64,000 nucleotides of DNA. It comes from Natroniella sp046097105. Lineage in GTDB: Bacteria > Bacillota > Halanaerobiia > Halobacteroidales > Halobacteroidaceae. The stretch covers positions 372,001 through 436,000 of the forward strand of contig NZ_CP175562.1 in the NCBI RefSeq assembly GCF_046097105.1. Direction: 5' to 3'. Below are positions 7,504-19,339 of this stretch, one piece after another; the stretch's first letter is position 1; each line of letters begins with the position of its first letter. The notes under the pieces are model-generated. The model was not told the DNA's origin. It worked only from the letters and a program-made list of their open reading frames with translations, and did no database searches. Position numbers and translations under genes: made by a program.

Positions 7504-9903
7504 ATGAAGGTTTCATATAGTTGGTTACAAGAATACGTTGATTTTGATTATACGCCAGAGGAGTTGGCCCATAAGTTGACTTTGGCTGGTTTAGAAGTAG
7601 ATGGTATAGATTATCAAGGGGAAGAGATTGCAGATATAGTAGTAGGTGAAATTAAAGAGTTAGCGGAGCATGAAAATGCAGATAAATTATCGGTTTGTAA
7701 GGTTGATATTGCTCAACAAGAAGAGTTGCAGATTGTTTGTGGAGCAACTAATATGGAGGTAGGAGATAAGGTTCCTGTTGCCCCGGTAGAGACGGTCATG
7801 CCTGATGGAATGGAGATTAAAGAGGTTGAATTAAGAGGAGTAAGATCTTGTGGGATGATGTGTTCTACCGATGAATTAAATTTAGATGATGATGGAGTAG
7901 ATGGTCTCTTTATTTTACCTGATGATGTTGAAGTGGGAAGTAATCTTGTTGATGAGTTAGAGTTAGATGATATTATTATTGAATTAGATTTAACTCCTAA
8001 TTATGCTCATTGCTTGAGTATGGTTGGAGTAGCTAGGGAGGTAGCAGCCTTAGCAGGAACTGAAGTAAAGATGCCAGAAGTTGAAGTGGAAGAGATCGAA
8101 GAGCAGGTTGAAGATTGGATTAAGGTAGAAGTTGCAGATAATAAACTAGCACCACGTTATGCTGGACGAGTTATTACTGGAGTTGAGGTTAAAGATTCTC
8201 CTTTGTGGTTAAAGAAACGATTGGAAGCAGTAGGGGTTAAACCGGTTAATAATATAGTTGATGTGACTAACTTTGTTTTGATGGAGTTAGGTCAACCATT
8301 ACATGCTTTTGATTACGAACAGATAGCTGAACAAAAGATCATAGTTAGAAAGGCTAATTCTGGGGAAGAATTGGTTACCTTAGATGATAAGCAAAGAGAG
8401 TTAGATAAGGAAATGTTAGTAATTGCTGATGCTCAAAAACCGATCTGTTTAGCAGGAGTAATGGGTGGATTAAATAGTGAGGTTGATCAGCAGACGACGA
8501 CTATCTTTTTAGAAAGCGCAAATTTTGATCCAGGGTTAGTAAGGAGTACTGCTAAAAAGCTAGGAATTCATAGTGATGCTTCACATCGATTTGAAAGAGG
8601 GGTAGATATAAACTTAGCTGTTTTTGCTTTAGAGCGAGCAACGGAATTGATCACTCAAATCAGTGGTGGTCAAGTGGTTAATGGAGTGATAGATGTTTAT
8701 CCAGAAGAAGTTAAAAAAGAAGTGCTGCCTCTAAACTTAGAAAGAGTAAGAAAGTTACTAGGAGTTGAGTTAAGATCTGAAGAAGTTAAAAATTTACTAG
8801 AGAAATTAAATTTCATAGTCAAAGGGAAAGAAGAATTAAATGTTAAAGTACCAACCTATCGAGTTGACATTAATCAAGAGGTTGATTTAATAGAGGAGAT
8901 TGCAAGAAGCTATGGTTATGATCAAATAGAACCAACTAAACCAGTAGGGGGGATTATCCAAGGGAAAAAGAGTTGGCCCCAAAAGGTTGAAGATAGAACA
9001 AGAGATATTTTAGCTGATTTAGGCCTTTTTGAAGTGCAGAATTATTCCTTTATTAGTCAAGCTGCTTTTGATCAAATTAATTTGCCAAAAGGTAGTCAAT
9101 TACGTGAGGTAGTAGAACTAGGTAACCCACTCAGCCAAGACTATTCAGTATTAAGGACTACTTTACTTCCTGGTTTATTAGAAAACCTCCTTCTTAATTT
9201 CAATCGTAAAGTTGAAGAAGTAAGTATTTTTGAGTTAGGCAAAGTATTTATGCCAACAGTTGAGCAGGAGTTGCCACTAGAAAAGTTAAAACTAACAGCT
9301 GCATTAATGAAAGAAGATTTAATTGATGATTGGAACTTAGATGCTGCTGGGTTCTTTTATTTAAAAGGGATTTTGGAAGAATACTTTTCTAGTCTAGGTA
9401 TTGAGCAGTTTGATTTTGTATCAGCTAAACATCCAAGCTTGCATCCAGGTAGAACGGCAAAATTAGAGGTTGGTGGTAAGATGTTAGGATATTTTGGAGA
9501 AATACATCCTGAAGTGCTTGATAACTATGGTTTAAGCCAGCCGGTTACAGTCTTTGAGTTAGATTTTTCAACTATTGTTAAAGCAGCAACTGATGTTAGG
9601 CAATATAATCAGCTCCCTAAATATCCAGCCTTAACAAGGGATATTGCTTTAGTTGTTGAAGAGAAAGTTACTAACCAAGAAATCAAGGATGTTATTTTAG
9701 AGATCGGAGATCAGATATTAGAGTCAATTGAACTATTTGATTTGTATCAAGGTGAGCAGGTTCCAGTTGGACATAAAAGCTTAGCTTACTCCTTAAATTA
9801 TCGAGTGCCAACAAGAACTTTAACTGATAAAGAAGTTAATCAAGTTCAAGCTAAGATAGAAGAAGAGTTAGATCAAAGACTAGGAGCTAAAATTAGACAA
9901 TAA
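7504..9903 (+). CDS. pheT: phenylalanyl-tRNA synthetase beta chain
   Basis: The 799-aa beta subunit binds tRNA-Phe and carries the editing site that removes Tyr. An N-terminal EMAP/OB-type tRNA-binding domain (about 40-150) is followed by the B3/B4 editing region (about 210-400), the B5 domain, the catalytic-like core, and a C-terminal anticodon-binding FDX-ACB domain starting near YPALTRDIALVVEE. The length is normal. GGGGAGG precedes ATG 7504. It is cotranscribed with pheS and closed by a terminator 30 bp after the stop. Confidence 0.97.
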   Translation: MKVSYSWLQEYVDFDYTPEELAHKLTLAGLEVDGIDYQGEEIADIVVGEIKELAEHENADKLSVCKVDIAQQEELQIVCGATNMEVGDKVPVAPVETVMPDGMEIKEVELRGVRSCGMMCSTDELNLDDDGVDGLFILPDDVEVGSNLVDELELDDIIIELDLTPNYAHCLSMVGVAREVAALAGTEVKMPEVEVEEIEEQVEDWIKVEVADNKLAPRYAGRVITGVEVKDSPLWLKKRLEAVGVKPVNNIVDVTNFVLMELGQPLHAFDYEQIAEQKIIVRKANSGEELVTLDDKQRELDKEMLVIADAQKPICLAGVMGGLNSEVDQQTTTIFLESANFDPGLVRSTAKKLGIHSDASHRFERGVDINLAVFALERATELITQISGGQVVNGVIDVYPEEVKKEVLPLNLERVRKLLGVELRSEEVKNLLEKLNFIVKGKEELNVKVPTYRVDINQEVDLIEEIARSYGYDQIEPTKPVGGIIQGKKSWPQKVEDRTRDILADLGLFEVQNYSFISQAAFDQINLPKGSQLREVVELGNPLSQDYSVLRTTLLPGLLENLLLNFNRKVEEVSIFELGKVFMPTVEQELPLEKLKLTAALMKEDLIDDWNLDAAGFFYLKGILEEYFSSLGIEQFDFVSAKHPSLHPGRTAKLEVGGKMLGYFGEIHPEVLDNYGLSQPVTVFELDFSTIVKAATDVRQYNQLPKYPALTRDIALVVEEKVTNQEIKDVILEIGDQILESIELFDLYQGEQVPVGHKSLAYSLNYRVPTRTLTDKEVNQVQAKIEEELDQRLGAKIRQ

Positions 9904-9933
9904 TTAATTAAGAACATAATTTAAAGGTTAAGA

Positions 9934-9977
9934 CGGTTGGGATAATAAGTTGTTATTTAGCCCAACCGCTAACTTTT
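9934..9977 (+). terminator. terminator of pheS-pheT
   Basis: CGGTTGGG (9934-9941) pairs with CCCAACCG (9961-9968). The loop arms ATAATAA and TTATTT can pair further, and a T-run follows. Confidence 0.85.
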
Positions 9978-9989
9978 TTGAATTTATAC

Positions 9990-10018
9990 TTGACATTCTA
10001 GAATACAAATGTTATTCT
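9990..10018 (+). promoter_or_regulatory. rRNA promoter P1
   Basis: TTGACA (9990-9995) and TATTCT (10013-10018), 17-bp spacer. It is followed by TTAATTGTCGCTT, which recurs after P4. Confidence 0.75.
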
Positions 10019-10060
10019 ATTAATTGTCGCTTACAAGAGATATAGAAATTTAATCTTTTC

Positions 10061-10088
10061 TTGACAAGTTTGATCTAATATGTTAAAT
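10061..10088 (+). promoter_or_regulatory. rRNA promoter P2
   Basis: TTGACA (10061-10066) with a weaker -10 TTAAAT (10083-10088), 16-bp spacer. Confidence 0.6.
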
Positions 10089-10130
10089 TATTAGTTGTGC
10101 TGGTCAAGGGAGAAAAGTTTTGATTTTTTC

Positions 10131-10159
10131 TTGACAAGCTTGAAGTAGAGTGATATACT
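10131..10159 (+). promoter_or_regulatory. rRNA promoter P3
   Basis: TTGACA (10131-10136) and TATACT (10154-10159), 17-bp spacer. GTTGTCGC follows. Confidence 0.8.
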
Positions 10160-10213
10160 ACTCGATGTTGTCGCAAAAAAAGATCAGCGACAAAAAAGAT
10201 TTCAGAAAAGTTC

Positions 10214-10242
10214 TTGACAGACAAGAGTGAATTTGATATTAT
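10214..10242 (+). promoter_or_regulatory. rRNA promoter P4
   Basis: TTGACA (10214-10219) and TATTAT (10237-10242), 17-bp spacer, followed by ATTAATTGTCGCTT. It is the last promoter before 16S rRNA. Confidence 0.8.
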
Positions 10243-10381
10243 ATTAATTGTCGCTTGAGAAAGTGACAGAAAAATTGAACAAGCAATTCGGTCTTTGAAA
10301 ACTAAACAATGCAATGTTTCAACTAAGCAAGAAGAGCTAGTCAAACTCGTAATCAATGTGCTTTTGCACATGATATAAACT

Positions 10382-11908
<1,527 letters not shown>

Positions 11909-12089
11909 AAGGAGTTATTTCAACTCTAGTCGTAGTTGGAACTTGCATTGTTTAGTTTTGAGAGACTGAAACTAAGTCTAAGTTCAAGTTTAAGGCTAAG
12001 TAAGAACTTAGTTCTTGTCTTGACTAAAACTTAAACTCAGCCTCAGATTTAAAATTTGTACTTTGAAAACTGCACAATAGATAGTGCGT

Positions 12090-15053
<2,964 letters not shown>

Positions 15054-15149
15054 AATATATCTATTGTGCAGTTTTGAATGTATAATAAAGCATTTAATAC
15101 TGAATGTTGAATAGTTAAAGAACTTAGAAATTTATTTATTAAAAAGTTC

Positions 15150-15178
15150 TTGACAAAGAAGAATGAAAATGTTAAGAT
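15150..15178 (+). promoter_or_regulatory. internal promoter for 5S rRNA and tRNAs
   Basis: TTGACA (15150-15155) and TAAGAT (15173-15178) with a 17-bp spacer in the 23S-5S spacer. A following TATTAATTGTTGA resembles the sequence after rRNA promoters P1 and P4. Confidence 0.55.
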
Positions 15179-15212
15179 ATTAATTGTTGAATTGAGACAA
15201 GCTTAAAATAAG

Positions 15213-15297
15213 CATTGAATATTGAATAGTTAATAATTAAAGTCAAAAGCACTTGAAGAACTTAATTATTCAATATTAGATATTAATTATTAATTGA
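15213..15297 (+). repeat. AT-rich palindromic repeat (family 1) upstream of 5S
   Basis: ATTGAATATTGAATAGTTAA on the left and AATTATTCAATATTAGATATT on the right can form an imperfect hairpin. The same motif recurs near 16560, 50900, 58300 and 62840. Confidence 0.6.
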
Positions 15298-15303
15298 ATA
15301 AGA

Positions 15304-15421
15304 TTCTGGTGGTAATTGCGGAGGGGTAACACCTGTTTCCATTTCGAACACAGCAGTTAAGTCCTCCAGCGCCGATGGTACTGCAGGGGCAGCCTTGTGG
15401 GAGCGTAGGTCACTGCCAGAA
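15304..15421 (+). rRNA. rrf: 5S ribosomal RNA
   Basis: About 118 nt with TTCTGGTGGTAATTGCGGAG at the start, the conserved CGAACACAGCAGTTAAG, and a closing CTGCCAGAA that pairs with TTCTGG. It directly precedes the tRNA cluster. Confidence 0.95.
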
Positions 15422-15435
15422 TTAATATGAAATAT

Positions 15436-15510
15436 TGGGATGTCGCCAAGCGGTAAGGCACAGGACTTTGACTCCTGTATTCGCTGGTTCGAATCCAGCC
15501 ATCCCAGCCA
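15436..15510 (+). tRNA. tRNA-Gln (TTG)
   Basis: Acceptor TGGGATG/CATCCCA, anticodon loop CTTTGAC, T-loop TTCGAAT, CCA encoded. First of 14 tRNAs after 5S rRNA. Confidence 0.95.
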
Positions 15511-15514
15511 TTTA

Positions 15515-15600
15515 TTTTAGTTATTAGCAGTCAGTTGTCAGTTATCAGCCAAGGGCTTAACAATTTGAGGCTTTGGTTGATAGCTGAAAGCTAACAGCTA
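15515..15600 (+). repeat. imperfect inverted repeat between tRNA genes
   Basis: CAGTTGTCAGTTATCAGCCA and TGGTTGATAGCTGAAAGC form an imperfect inverted repeat in the spacer between tRNA-Gln and tRNA-Glu. Confidence 0.5.
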
Positions 15601-15605
15601 GGTAC

Positions 15606-15681
15606 GCCCCCATCGTCTAGTGGCCTAGGATACCAGGTTTTCATCCTGGCGACAGGGGTTCGAATCCCCTTGGGGGTGCCA
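15606..15681 (+). tRNA. tRNA-Glu (TTC)
   Basis: Acceptor GCCCCCA/TGGGGGT, anticodon loop TTTTCAT, CCA encoded. Confidence 0.95.
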
Positions 15682-15854
15682 ATATAACCAAATTAAAGGT
15701 GATAAGCTAAAGTTAAGCAATTTATTTAAGAAAACAGATGGATTTGCTTCAGCCACGGAGAGCTTTGGTTATTTAAAACTCGAAGAAGCATCAAAAAAAT
15801 AATCGACAATTAAAGGTTATCAAATAAATTTAATTGTTCATTGTAAATTAGTAA

Positions 15855-15930
15855 GGGCGAATAGCTCAGTTGGGAGAGCACCTGCCTTACAAGCAGGGGG
15901 TCACAGGTTCGAGCCCTGTTTCGCCCACCA
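15855..15930 (+). tRNA. tRNA-Val (TAC)
   Basis: Acceptor GGGCGAA/TTCGCCC, anticodon loop CTTACAA, CCA encoded. The 173-bp spacer before it contains nothing I recognise. Confidence 0.95.
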
Positions 15931-15985
15931 TTTAACTTCATTGAATAATGAATGTTAGATATTTAATATTAAATATTTTTTCTGT

Positions 15986-16062
15986 GGGGACGTGGTGTAA
16001 TTGGTTAACACGCCGGCCTGTCACGCCGGAGAGTGCGAGTTCAAGTCTCGTCGTCCTCGCCA
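15986..16062 (+). tRNA. tRNA-Asp (GTC)
   Basis: Acceptor GGGGACG/CGTCCTC with one G-U pair, anticodon loop CTGTCAC, CCA encoded. Confidence 0.95.
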
Positions 16063-16066
16063 TTGT

Positions 16067-16142
16067 GCTAGCGTAGCTCAGCTGGTAGAGCAGCTGACTT
16101 GTAATCAGCAGGTCACCGGTTCGACTCCGGTCGCTAGCTCCA
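16067..16142 (+). tRNA. tRNA-Thr (TGT)
   Basis: Acceptor GCTAGCG/CGCTAGC, anticodon loop CTTGTAA, CCA encoded. It starts 4 bp after tRNA-Asp. Confidence 0.95.
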
Positions 16143-16218
<76 letters not shown>

Positions 16219-16311
16219 AAATCTTCGATTAATAAAACTCAAGGTGGATTTTGGCATAGACCATCGAGGTCGTCGCAAAATAGTTAAATATTAAGCATTA
16301 AATGTTTTTAA

Positions 16312-16387
16312 GGGCCATTAGCTCAGCTGGTAGAGCACCTGACTTTTAATCAGGGTGTCGGAGGTTCGACTCCTCCATGGCTCACCA
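16312..16387 (+). tRNA. tRNA-Lys (TTT)
   Basis: Acceptor GGGCCAT/ATGGCTC, anticodon loop CTTTTAA, CCA encoded. Confidence 0.95.
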
Positions 16388-16434
16388 TTTAAAAGCAATT
16401 AATATTGAATATTATTTATTAAGTGAACTTTTGT

Positions 16435-16510
<76 letters not shown>

Positions 16511-16550
16511 AAATATTTTATAATTGTGGTACTTGTGTAAGTGCAACCAA

Positions 16551-16637
16551 TTAAAAGCAGTGAATATTGAATAATTAATAGTTGAATTCAAGAACTTAAG
16601 ACTATTCAATCTTAGATATTAAGTATTAAATGAACTT
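16551..16637 (+). repeat. AT-rich palindromic repeat (family 1) between tRNA genes
   Basis: GAATATTGAATAATTAATAG and ACTATTCAATCTTAGATATT form an imperfect hairpin ahead of tRNA-Phe. Confidence 0.55.
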
Positions 16638-16641
16638 TCAT

Positions 16642-16717
16642 GGCGAGATAGCTCAGGTGGTAGAGCAGAGGATTGAAAATCCTCGTGTCCCCGGTTCGAA
16701 TCCGGGTCTTGCCACCA
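16642..16717 (+). tRNA. tRNA-Phe (GAA)
   Basis: Anticodon loop TTGAAAA, acceptor GGCGAGA, CCA encoded. Confidence 0.95.
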
Positions 16718-16725
16718 TTTAATTT

Positions 16726-16810
16726 GCGAAGGTGGTGGAACTGGCAGACACGCTAGACTTAGGATCTAGTGCCTTATGGCGTGTGGGTTCGACTCCCACC
16801 CTTCGCACCA
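16726..16810 (+). tRNA. tRNA-Leu (TAG)
   Basis: A class II tRNA with a long variable arm. Acceptor GCGAAGG/CCTTCGC, anticodon loop CTTAGGA, CCA encoded. Confidence 0.95.
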
Positions 16811-16816
16811 AAGTGA

Positions 16817-16893
16817 GCGGGAGTAGCTCAGTTGGCTAGAGCACCAGCCTTCCAAGCTGGGTGTCGCCGGTTCGAGTCCGGTTTCCCGCTCCA
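16817..16893 (+). tRNA. tRNA-Gly (TCC)
   Basis: Acceptor GCGGGAG with TTCCCGC, anticodon loop CTTCCAA, CCA encoded. Confidence 0.95.
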
Positions 16894-16899
16894 TAATAT

Positions 16900-16976
16900 G
16901 GGTCTATAGCTCAGTTGGTCAGAGCGCACGCCTGATAAGCGTGAGGTCGGTGGTTCAAATCCACCTAGACCCACCA
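16900..16976 (+). tRNA. tRNA-Ile (GAT)
   Basis: Acceptor GGGTCTA/TAGACCC, anticodon loop CTGATAA, CCA encoded. Confidence 0.95.
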
Positions 16977-17042
16977 ATTTCAAACAATTGATTTTAAAAT
17001 AATAAATTGAGATTTTAATTATTATTTGATTTGTTGTGTTGT

Positions 17043-17119
17043 GTGCCTGTAGCTCAGCTGGACAGAGCAACGGCCTTCTAAGCCGTGGGTCGGGGGTTCG
17101 AATCCTCCCAGGCACGCCA
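17043..17119 (+). tRNA. tRNA-Arg (TCT)
   Basis: Acceptor GTGCCTG/CAGGCAC, anticodon loop CTTCTAA, CCA encoded. Confidence 0.95.
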
Positions 17120-17186
17120 TAAAAAAGTTAATGTTTAGTAGTAAGATTAATTATTTCTAATTTAGACTATTAAATGTTCTATATGT

Positions 17187-17264
17187 GGTGGGTGTAGCTC
17201 AGTTGGTTAGAGCGCAGGATTGTGGCTCCTGAGGCCGTGGGTTCAAATCCCGTCATCCACCCCA
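17187..17264 (+). tRNA. tRNA-His (GTG)
   Basis: Anticodon loop TTGTGGC. An extra G at position -1 (17187) faces C73, the hallmark of tRNA-His. CCA encoded. Last tRNA of the cluster. Confidence 0.95.
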
Positions 17265-17284
17265 ATTATTATTTAATGTTACTG

Positions 17285-17307
17285 ACCCTGTTATAGGGTT
17301 TTTTTTA
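17285..17307 (+). terminator. terminator of the rRNA-tRNA operon
   Basis: ACCCT/AGGGT hairpin with a GTTAT loop followed by eight T residues, 20 bp after tRNA-His. Confidence 0.8.
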
Positions 17308-17347
17308 TTTTGTTGTATTTTTAGGTGGAATGGTATTAAATTTTAAA

Positions 17348-17395
17348 TAAAAAAAGAAAGCCTTTCTATTTAAATAGAAAGGCTTTCTTTTTTTA
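17348..17395. terminator. bidirectional terminator
   Basis: A perfect palindrome: AAAGAAAGCCTTTCTATTT is followed immediately by its reverse complement, with A- and T-runs on the two sides. It can stop the tRNA operon on + and the small ORF at 17416-17538 on -. Confidence 0.85.
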
Positions 17396-17415
17396 TTATA
17401 TTCAGGTTTAATTAT

Positions 17416-17538
17416 TTATTTTCTTTTGAATACTGATTTTATTAATTTAAGTGGAGTGGGTAAATTAAAGCCCCCACTAACTGATTTTACATTATCATGC
17501 TCATTTTTAGACCAGGCAAATAGAAAATCGATCTTCAT
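17416..17538 (-). CDS. small protein of unknown function (40 aa)
   Basis: I do not recognise this product. The - strand ORF runs from ATG 17538 to TAA 17416 and encodes 40 residues starting MKIDFLFAWSKNEHD and ending KSVFKRK. The N-terminus is hydrophobic and aromatic, the C-terminus basic, with a Ser-Gly-Gly and Pro-Thr-Pro middle. A strong ribosome binding site, AAAGGAGGGAG, lies 4-15 nt upstream on the - strand. The bidirectional terminator at 17348-17395 lies 21 bp after the stop. It is the only convincing leftward gene here and sits between the tRNA cluster and the dcw cluster. It could be a small membrane-associated or regulatory peptide, but that is inference. I found no clear promoter. 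Confidence 0.5.
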   Translation of the reverse strand: MKIDFLFAWSKNEHDNVKSVSGGFNLPTPLKLIKSVFKRK

Positions 17539-17854
17539 GTTAGTCTCCCTCCTTTATGTAGTGGTTACTTATTATTTATTTTATGTATTAGGAATAATAA
17601 TGTTACATTTTAGAATTTAATTTTAAGATTAAGTATTGTTGTAATTAAGACTAACAATTAACTTGTAAGTATGATACAATTATTTACAGATGATAATATA
17701 GAATTTAAGGTATAATTTAATTAGATTTAGAGGAAAAAACAAATAGATATAGAATAACTGATCATTGAATAGGTGAGGTTGTCTAATGAAGTATAATAAT
17801 TATTTAAAGTAACAAATTATTAAATAAATAAAGCTAAATTAAGGAGTTTTTATT
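17539..17854. other. intergenic region before rsmH
   Basis: AT-rich spacer of 316 bp between the small - strand ORF and rsmH. It has a TATAAT at 17711-17716 without a well-spaced -35, and an 8-codon ORF with a good ribosome binding site at 17786. I see no mraZ gene, which often starts this cluster. Confidence 0.5.
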
Positions 17855-18790
17855 ATGAATTTTAATCATATTTCAGTTCTGTTAGATGAAAGTATTAAAT
17901 ATTTAAATTGTAAAAATGGTGGCATCTACGTTGATTGTACCTTAGGAGGAGCTGGACATTCTGAGGAAATAATAAAAAATATAAGGCCAGATGGAAGATT
18001 AATAGGTATTGATCAAGATCAAGCAGCGATTGTAGCCGCTGAAAAAAAGTTGGCTAAATATAATACCCAGTTTGAATTAGTTAGGGATAATTATCAAAAT
18101 TTAAATTCTGTTTTAGATAGATTAAAGATAGAAAAGGTTGATGGTTTTTTATTTGATTTAGGGATTTCTTCTTATCAACTAGATACACCAGAACGAGGTT
18201 TTAGTTATAAGTATGATTCTCCTTTAGATATGAGGATGGACCAAAGGCAAGCTACTACAGCTGCTGATTTAGTGAATGATCTCTCAGTTGATAGGTTAAC
18301 TGAGATAATAAGAAAGTATGGAGAAGAAAAGTGGGCCAGTAGAATTGCAAAATTTATTGTTGATTTTCGAGAAGATCAATTAATTACTAGGACAGATCAA
18401 TTAGTAGAGGTGATTAAAGCTGCTATTCCGGCTGGAGCTAGAAGATCGGGACCTCATCCAGCGCGGAGAACTTTTCAAGCATTAAGAATAGCAGTTAATA
18501 ATGAATTAGATATTATCGAAAATGCCCTTAATGATGCTGTTTCAAGATTAAAGGTTAACGGGAGAATTTGTGTAATAACTTTTCATTCTTTAGAAGATAG
18601 GATTGTAAAACATACTTTTAAAGATTTAAGTACTAAATGTACTTGTCCGCCTAACTTTCCTGTTTGTGCTTGTGATACCGAACAGAAGGTAAAGATTATA
18701 ACTAAAAATCCAGTAACGCCTAGTGAAAAAGAAGTTGAAGATAATTTTAGGGCTAGAAGTGCTAAACTAAGGGTGGCAGAGAGGAAGTAG
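17855..18790 (+). CDS. rsmH: 16S rRNA m4C1402 methyltransferase RsmH (MraW)
   Basis: The 311-aa SAM-dependent enzyme N4-methylates C1402 of 16S rRNA. The motif I region is VDCTLGGAGHSEEI (about 27-40). Other family landmarks are LFDLGISSYQLD, the RGFSYKYDSPLDMRMD stretch, HPARRTFQALRIAVN and CVITFHSLEDRIVK. Length is normal. AAGGAG precedes ATG 17855. It is the first gene of the dcw cluster in this window, followed by ftsL after 23 bp. The usual upstream partner mraZ is missing. Confidence 0.97.
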   Translation: MNFNHISVLLDESIKYLNCKNGGIYVDCTLGGAGHSEEIIKNIRPDGRLIGIDQDQAAIVAAEKKLAKYNTQFELVRDNYQNLNSVLDRLKIEKVDGFLFDLGISSYQLDTPERGFSYKYDSPLDMRMDQRQATTAADLVNDLSVDRLTEIIRKYGEEKWASRIAKFIVDFREDQLITRTDQLVEVIKAAIPAGARRSGPHPARRTFQALRIAVNNELDIIENALNDAVSRLKVNGRICVITFHSLEDRIVKHTFKDLSTKCTCPPNFPVCACDTEQKVKIITKNPVTPSEKEVEDNFRARSAKLRVAERK

Positions 18791-18813
18791 GCTAGTTATA
18801 AATTAAAGGGTAG

Positions 18814-19308
18814 GTGAATAAGTTGATAATGGGGTTGCAGATAAAGAATAAAGATTATCAACAAAAAAGAGCTCAACGGAGTTCTAAAAATAACAGTCAA
18901 AAAAATCATACATTTAAATATATGATCATAGGTGGTTTAATTACCTCTTTAATAGTTTTATTTCTCGTTTTATATATTAATCAGTATGTTCAAATTTCTA
19001 GAAAAAACTTGAGACTTGAAGCTTTAGAAGAAGAGAAACAACAAGTAAAAAGAGATGAATTATACTTACAAATACAAATTTCTAGATTGCAGTCTTTAGC
19101 TAGAATTGAGGAAGTGGCTAAAGATGAGTTTAATATGGTGGAGCCAGGGGAGATTAATTATCTTATGCTAGAAGAAGATAATGTGAAAAAAAATTATGTT
19201 CAAGATGAATTTCAATCTGAAACCAATGATTCAAAATTTAATTTTAGAGAAAAGCTAGCTATTTGGATTAGGGGTTTAACTCAGGTTGAAGCTGGTTCGC
19301 TAGATTAA
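18814..19308 (+). CDS. ftsL: cell division protein FtsL-like
   Basis: A small bitopic protein in the expected ftsL slot between rsmH and the PBP gene. A basic cytoplasmic N-terminus of about 35 residues precedes one membrane segment (about 36-58, rich in Ile and Leu). A periplasmic coiled coil with heptad Leu/Ile/Glu follows, as in FtsL/DivIC proteins that connect FtsQ with FtsW and the PBP. Sequence conservation in this family is low, so the call relies on topology and position. The start is uncertain: GTG 18814, TTG 18823 and ATG 18829 are all in frame near AGGTGA. Confidence 0.8.
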   Translation: MNKLIMGLQIKNKDYQQKRAQRSSKNNSQKNHTFKYMIIGGLITSLIVLFLVLYINQYVQISRKNLRLEALEEEKQQVKRDELYLQIQISRLQSLARIEEVAKDEFNMVEPGEINYLMLEEDNVKKNYVQDEFQSETNDSKFNFREKLAIWIRGLTQVEAGSLD

Positions 19309-19339
19309 TATTTTTAATAGAGTGAGGTGGATTGGCTAG

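Noticed and set aside
10075..10371. 98-aa ORF on the - strand in the rRNA promoter region
   Set aside because: It covers four consensus rRNA promoters and the 16S processing stem, and its sequence is low-complexity with no ribosome binding site.
17426..17620. 64-aa + strand ORF opposite the small - strand gene
   Set aside because: It has no ribosome binding site and starts right after a terminator. The - strand frame in the same place has a strong ribosome binding site and a terminator.
17786..17812. 8-codon ORF with a good ribosome binding site upstream of rsmH
   Set aside because: Too short to support as a gene. It could be a leader peptide, but there is no matching attenuator structure.
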